Source: Hirundichthys speculiger
Taxonomy: Eukaryota; Chordata; Actinopteri; Beloniformes; Exocoetidae
DNA length: 64,000 nt
Direction: 5' to 3'
Assembly (NCBI GenBank): GCA_018398805.1
Contig: JAGFBZ010000339.1
Coordinates: forward strand, 806,001-870,000
A program made the position numbers and the translations under genes. Below, one piece after another: positions 60,227 to 64,000 of this stretch (positions are counted from its first letter, which is position 1; each line of letters opens with the position of its first letter). The notes beneath the pieces are model-generated. The model had not been told where the DNA came from and searched no databases. It saw nothing but the letters and a program-made list of their open reading frames with translations.

Positions 60227-60746
60227 TGCTAGCTCTGAAAACCGAACTACCTTGTTAAAAAAAAAAAACAACAGTGTCCGTCTTCCGTAAGCGTTTTCCC
60301 AGAGCTGCTATGGTTCTATGTGTGTGTGCATATATATATATATATATAGACTCGTTTGGTAAAATTAAATCCGTTCAGCTGCTGACTCATTGGACGTTTC
60401 AGTGGTTTGCGCCGTCACAGAAAAAGCAAAACAAAACAAAAACATGACGTAAGATCGCCGACGGCTCGAAGCCCCTGCATCTGTTGTCTACAGCACTCTG
60501 AAAACTAAAAACAAAAAGCGGTAGAGTTGAAATGGTTAGAATATATGAACTGAATCAATGCCATAAAAACAAATTTACACTATCGCAATTTATTTTCTTC
60601 TATAGCAGCAACTGGAGTCCAGCTTTTGTTCTTCCGCAGATACGTAATCTTACACATGCGCAGTCTCTACTGCCACCAGCTTTGTTGTATCGCTAGCTGC
60701 TACTTGCTAACTAGCAAGTGTTTCCTGCTTGTGACTGAACACAGCT
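60227..60746. promoter_or_regulatory. Shared head-to-head promoter of eif4e3 and ppp4r2
   Basis: Only 520 bases separate the two start codons. The interval contains a CRE-like TGACGTAA at 60445-60452, CGGAAG/CTTCCG-type ETS core motifs (about 60285-60295 and 60630-60637), and a (TA)n run at about 60330-60348. No TATA box is obvious for either gene. Bidirectional use is inferred from spacing. Confidence 0.6.
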
Positions 60747-61723
60747 ATGGATATCGACGCGTTTTTGGAAGCGCTTCAAGGCAATGTTTATAATTATATA
60801 AATGAACCAGTAATATTTAGACTTTTAGATGATTTTATATATTATTTGATTCCCTCAGCAAAATATCCACTATTTGCTAACTACGTTGCGCACGCTACCC
60901 TTCGAAATGTAGCTTACTAACAACTATAACAAGTAACCTTTTGTACAGACACTCAGAGACGCTCATGTCTCGACCAGATCTCATAACCTTTTGCAAGAAA
61001 ACAGTCTGTCTCATTCCACAGTGTTTATCCTGTTTGAGGCACTAAGCGGTTATGTAAACAGCTATATCGATAACGTCACAACATACCGCTAACAAAACAA
61101 TGCTAACTTTGCAACTTATACAAACTTTCCATGTAAAACCGAAAGGGATATTTGACAGCTGTGGGGCGTAACACTTGATTTACTGTTTCGTTTTTTTAAC
61201 TTATTATTTTTAAAGTGTGATTTCCCTTGACACAACTGATCAAAATCCTTTTACATCCATTTTATGTACCAGATTTATTTAAAGTTAATATTCTTTTAAC
61301 CCTTTTCAGAATAATTTAGAACCATTTGAAAGTATAATTCTTATAGTTTATAAGGAAAAGTGTCAACTTTAGGTCAATCCTAATGAAGTTACAATCTGTA
61401 CAGTTGTGTTCTCTATCCGGGGTCAGATTTGCATATCATTTGGTCAGTTTCATTCACAATAAATGATCTTTTCTGGTCTTCATTGTGACTGTGACAGATT
61501 TTGAGAAGAAAGGGAAGAAAGAGACCTGTCCTGTACTTGAGCAATTCCTCTGTCATGTCGCCAAGACAGGGCAACCAATGTGAGTCATAACTCGCAGGAG
61601 CTGGTACACGACATCAGACAAACTAAATTTAACCTTACAGAAATGATGACTGTAGTTTTCCTGAAATCCATTCTACGGAGGAAGAAAATTAAATAGCACA
61701 CACATATATATGCATGTATATAT

Positions 61724-61811
<88 letters not shown>

Positions 61812-64000
61812 TGTATGTATATGTATGTATACACACACATATACACATGGTATTCTTGTGTTCACGATTGTCAGACTTGCATTTCTTTTATCTTTCAGGA
61901 TCCCTTGGTGCCCAGTTCAAAACATATTTTATGTTTAAATTAGAAAAAGTCATGGATGACTTCCATGCTTCGACACCAGAACAGAGAGGACCACATAATC
62001 CCAATGTGGAGTATGTTCCCTTTGATGAAATGAAGAAAAGGATCTTAAAGATAGTGGATGGATACAATGGGTGAGTATAACATGAAATAAGCCACTTACC
62101 AATAAATCTCAATAACATCCATTTTGTATTAACAGAATTAAGCCTAAACAGTTGGAGGCATAAAATAATAAACAGTCAACAACTGCTACATCTAAACCTA
62201 GTATTTTACAGTTGACAAAAACTATTCTGTGTACACCTTGTCCCCAAAGTTTAAGAAACATTGTGTTCTTAAACATGCTTATTTATTCATGTTTGTCTTA
62301 GCTTGTAGCCAGGTGTATAACTATTACTATGTGATTGTCATTTTTTTTTCTCAAAAAACCTTCTCGTCAAATCTTGCCTGTTTTGAACAGTTTGACCAGT
62401 CAAAGCTAATTTGATTGTGAGACAACTAAGCATTTCTACATTATGTTCATGTAGCTGGCACTTGTAAGCAATTTACAAGTGAGGAACACATTGAGGTTAC
62501 TGTGAGATTCATTATCAAGGACTGCCATGTACACTGTGGAAGTTGGGTATCAAATCACCTACCAAAGATTGAAAAAAATGTCTTCTTTTTGAGCTTTTGA
62601 AAGTATTCAGACACACCATTTCTAATCTTAAATATATGTTTGATAAAATTTCTAGAATTCCGTTTACCATCCAGCGCCTATGTGAACTCCTTACGGACCC
62701 CAAGAGAAATTATACAGGTACAGACAAGTTTCTCAGAGGTTTGGAAAAGGTGAGCAACACATGGCACTTTTCACTCTAAACGTCTCTGAACAATAATGTT
62801 GTTATGTTTTTGTTCAGGATAAACAATACTACATTCGTCCATCTTAAATGAATAGTTTATGATTTCTTTATAATAAAAAAAACTTTTTTTTAAATTGTAG
62901 AATGTAACTGTGGTCAGCTGTGTCTACCCCACATCAGAGTGAGTACAATGTCATTAACTTTATCCCCACTTTTCTGTGCTGGCTGGTGTATTTCTATTTA
63001 AGTGCTGCATGTTGAGAGCCCCCTTAAGATCTTATTTTAGGTCAGTTACACTCACAAAATTGTAAGTAGAATTAACAGTCGGTTGTTTGTGTGCATTTTA
63101 CTTCTTTCAAAGGAAAAATGGAGCCTCCAGTGTAAACATAATGAATGGAGTGATGTTTCCTGGTAACTCCTCGTTATATTCAGACAGGTGGGAGGAATGT
63201 ACTTGTCTGTGAGTTATTTCTTTAAACCTGGTTTTCTCACACACACATACATAATCAAAGGATAATCAAAGTGTAATAAGGGATAGATTTATCTTGCCTG
63301 TCACTTGGAGTCTACCTTATTTTGCTGACTTACCTTGTGAAAAAGCTCTCAAAGCTTGTGACATGTTAGAAATGATTGTTGTCTTCTTCTGTAGTCGAAA
63401 TGTGAATGGACCCGATACACCAAAAACACTCAACAGACCAAAGCTGCTATTGTCAACTTCACTGTCCACAAATGGGCTCCCTGATTGTCCAGTCACTAAA
63501 GAGCCAGCACCAACCACCGAGGTGGAGGAGCATCATATGAGGTAACTGTGAGTTATTGTGTTGTATGCTTGCTGTGTTTACACAATATGTTAATGTCTAA
63601 TAAACTTTGTCAAGCTAAGATTTCTCCTCAATTATCAGATCTTGATCAAGAATTAACCTTTGAAAGAAAACATGAGCAAAACATTCTTTAAACTTTAGAA
63701 TTTAATCTAATTAATTGATTTAATGTGTTAGTGACAGTGAAACCTCACCATCAGAGGATGACGTGACATCAAAATGTGGGATAAAGCACAAAAACACACA
63801 GGAAGAAGAGGATTCTGGTGGTGACAAACAAGAGGCCAAAAGGCTGAAATTTGACGAAGAAGAGGAAACGCCAAGTGAAGAAAAGAAGTCATCTTGTCAT
63901 GACGGAGCAGAGAGCCCATCAGAGCCATCGGAGTCTACAGATGATTCTTGTGGTCAGGAGTGTAAAACGGGAACATCCTGTGACACAGCGAGCATATCAG
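60747..64000 (+). CDS. ppp4r2: Protein phosphatase 4 regulatory subunit 2 (partial at window end), with a one-base frameshift
   Basis: Regulatory subunit that joins PP4C and PP4R3 in the PP4 complex acting in DNA repair and mRNA processing. Exons: 60747-60780, 61498-61579, 61899-62070, 62656-62749, 62901-62938, 63113-63187, 63395-63541, 63732-64000 (continues outside). Start [11 protein letters not shown]; then [109 protein letters not shown], and an acidic Ser/Glu-rich tail with the basic [11 protein letters not shown] patch (nuclear signal). The first intron begins with GC, not GT. Exon 3 has one base too many near 61907-61913 (TGGTGCCCAG), shifting frame just before QFK. Other phases agree, so error or recent mutation is likely. 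Confidence 0.92.
61735..61808. repeat. (TA)n microsatellite in ppp4r2 intron 2
   Basis: About 37 TA units flanked by ATGTATG/CACACA steps, ending about 90 bases upstream of the exon 3 acceptor. Confidence 0.95.

Overview
The window reads as nuclear DNA of a teleost fish, probably a spiny-rayed one. Genes are split by canonical GT-AG introns, the gaps are A+T-rich and full of fish-type Tc1, hAT, SINE and LINE relics and (TA)n/(CA)n microsatellites, and the gene order is the vertebrate MITF / FOXP1 / EIF4E3 / PPP4R2 neighbourhood (human 3p13-p14). In fish this block also holds the sunscreen (gadusol) gene EEVS, which is present here.

Layout. 1-12.6 kb: no confirmed gene; repeats, a 1.08-kb hAT element with a perfect 8-bp target duplication, and one weak minus-strand exon candidate. 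12.7-28.3 kb (+): mitf from its exon 1B to the stop codon, nine exons, with an 11-kb intron full of repeats. 28.3-32.6 kb: mitf 3' UTR, converging on the next gene. 32.8-38.8 kb (-): eevs, five exons, reading frame open throughout. 41.3-50.0 kb (-): a divergent foxp1 with 16 coding exons and a CRE-bearing promoter near 52.4-52.6 kb. 52.7-56.1 kb: relics of transposons. 58.2-60.2 kb (-): eif4e3, seven exons. 60.7 kb to the window end (+): ppp4r2, eight exons, cut by the window edge. eif4e3 and ppp4r2 are head to head, about 520 bp apart.

How they relate. mitf (pigment cells, lysosome), foxp1 (forkhead repressor), eif4e3 (cap-binding) and ppp4r2 (protein phosphatase 4 subunit) are neighbours by ancient synteny, not an operon. 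eevs makes 2-epi-5-epi-valiolone, the first step to gadusol; its usual partner MT-Ox, adjacent in other fish as far as I recall, is not visible here. That is the most interesting biology in the window.

Odd points. mitf, eif4e3 and ppp4r2 each carry exactly one extra base in a conserved exon, while eevs and foxp1 stay in frame. This looks more like residual assembly error than three lost genes, but only reads can tell. The foxp1 copy lacks the poly-Q start, the linker before the zinc finger and an intact CtBP-binding motif. Exon coordinates are hand-derived from splice sites and protein similarity remembered for each family; no search was run.
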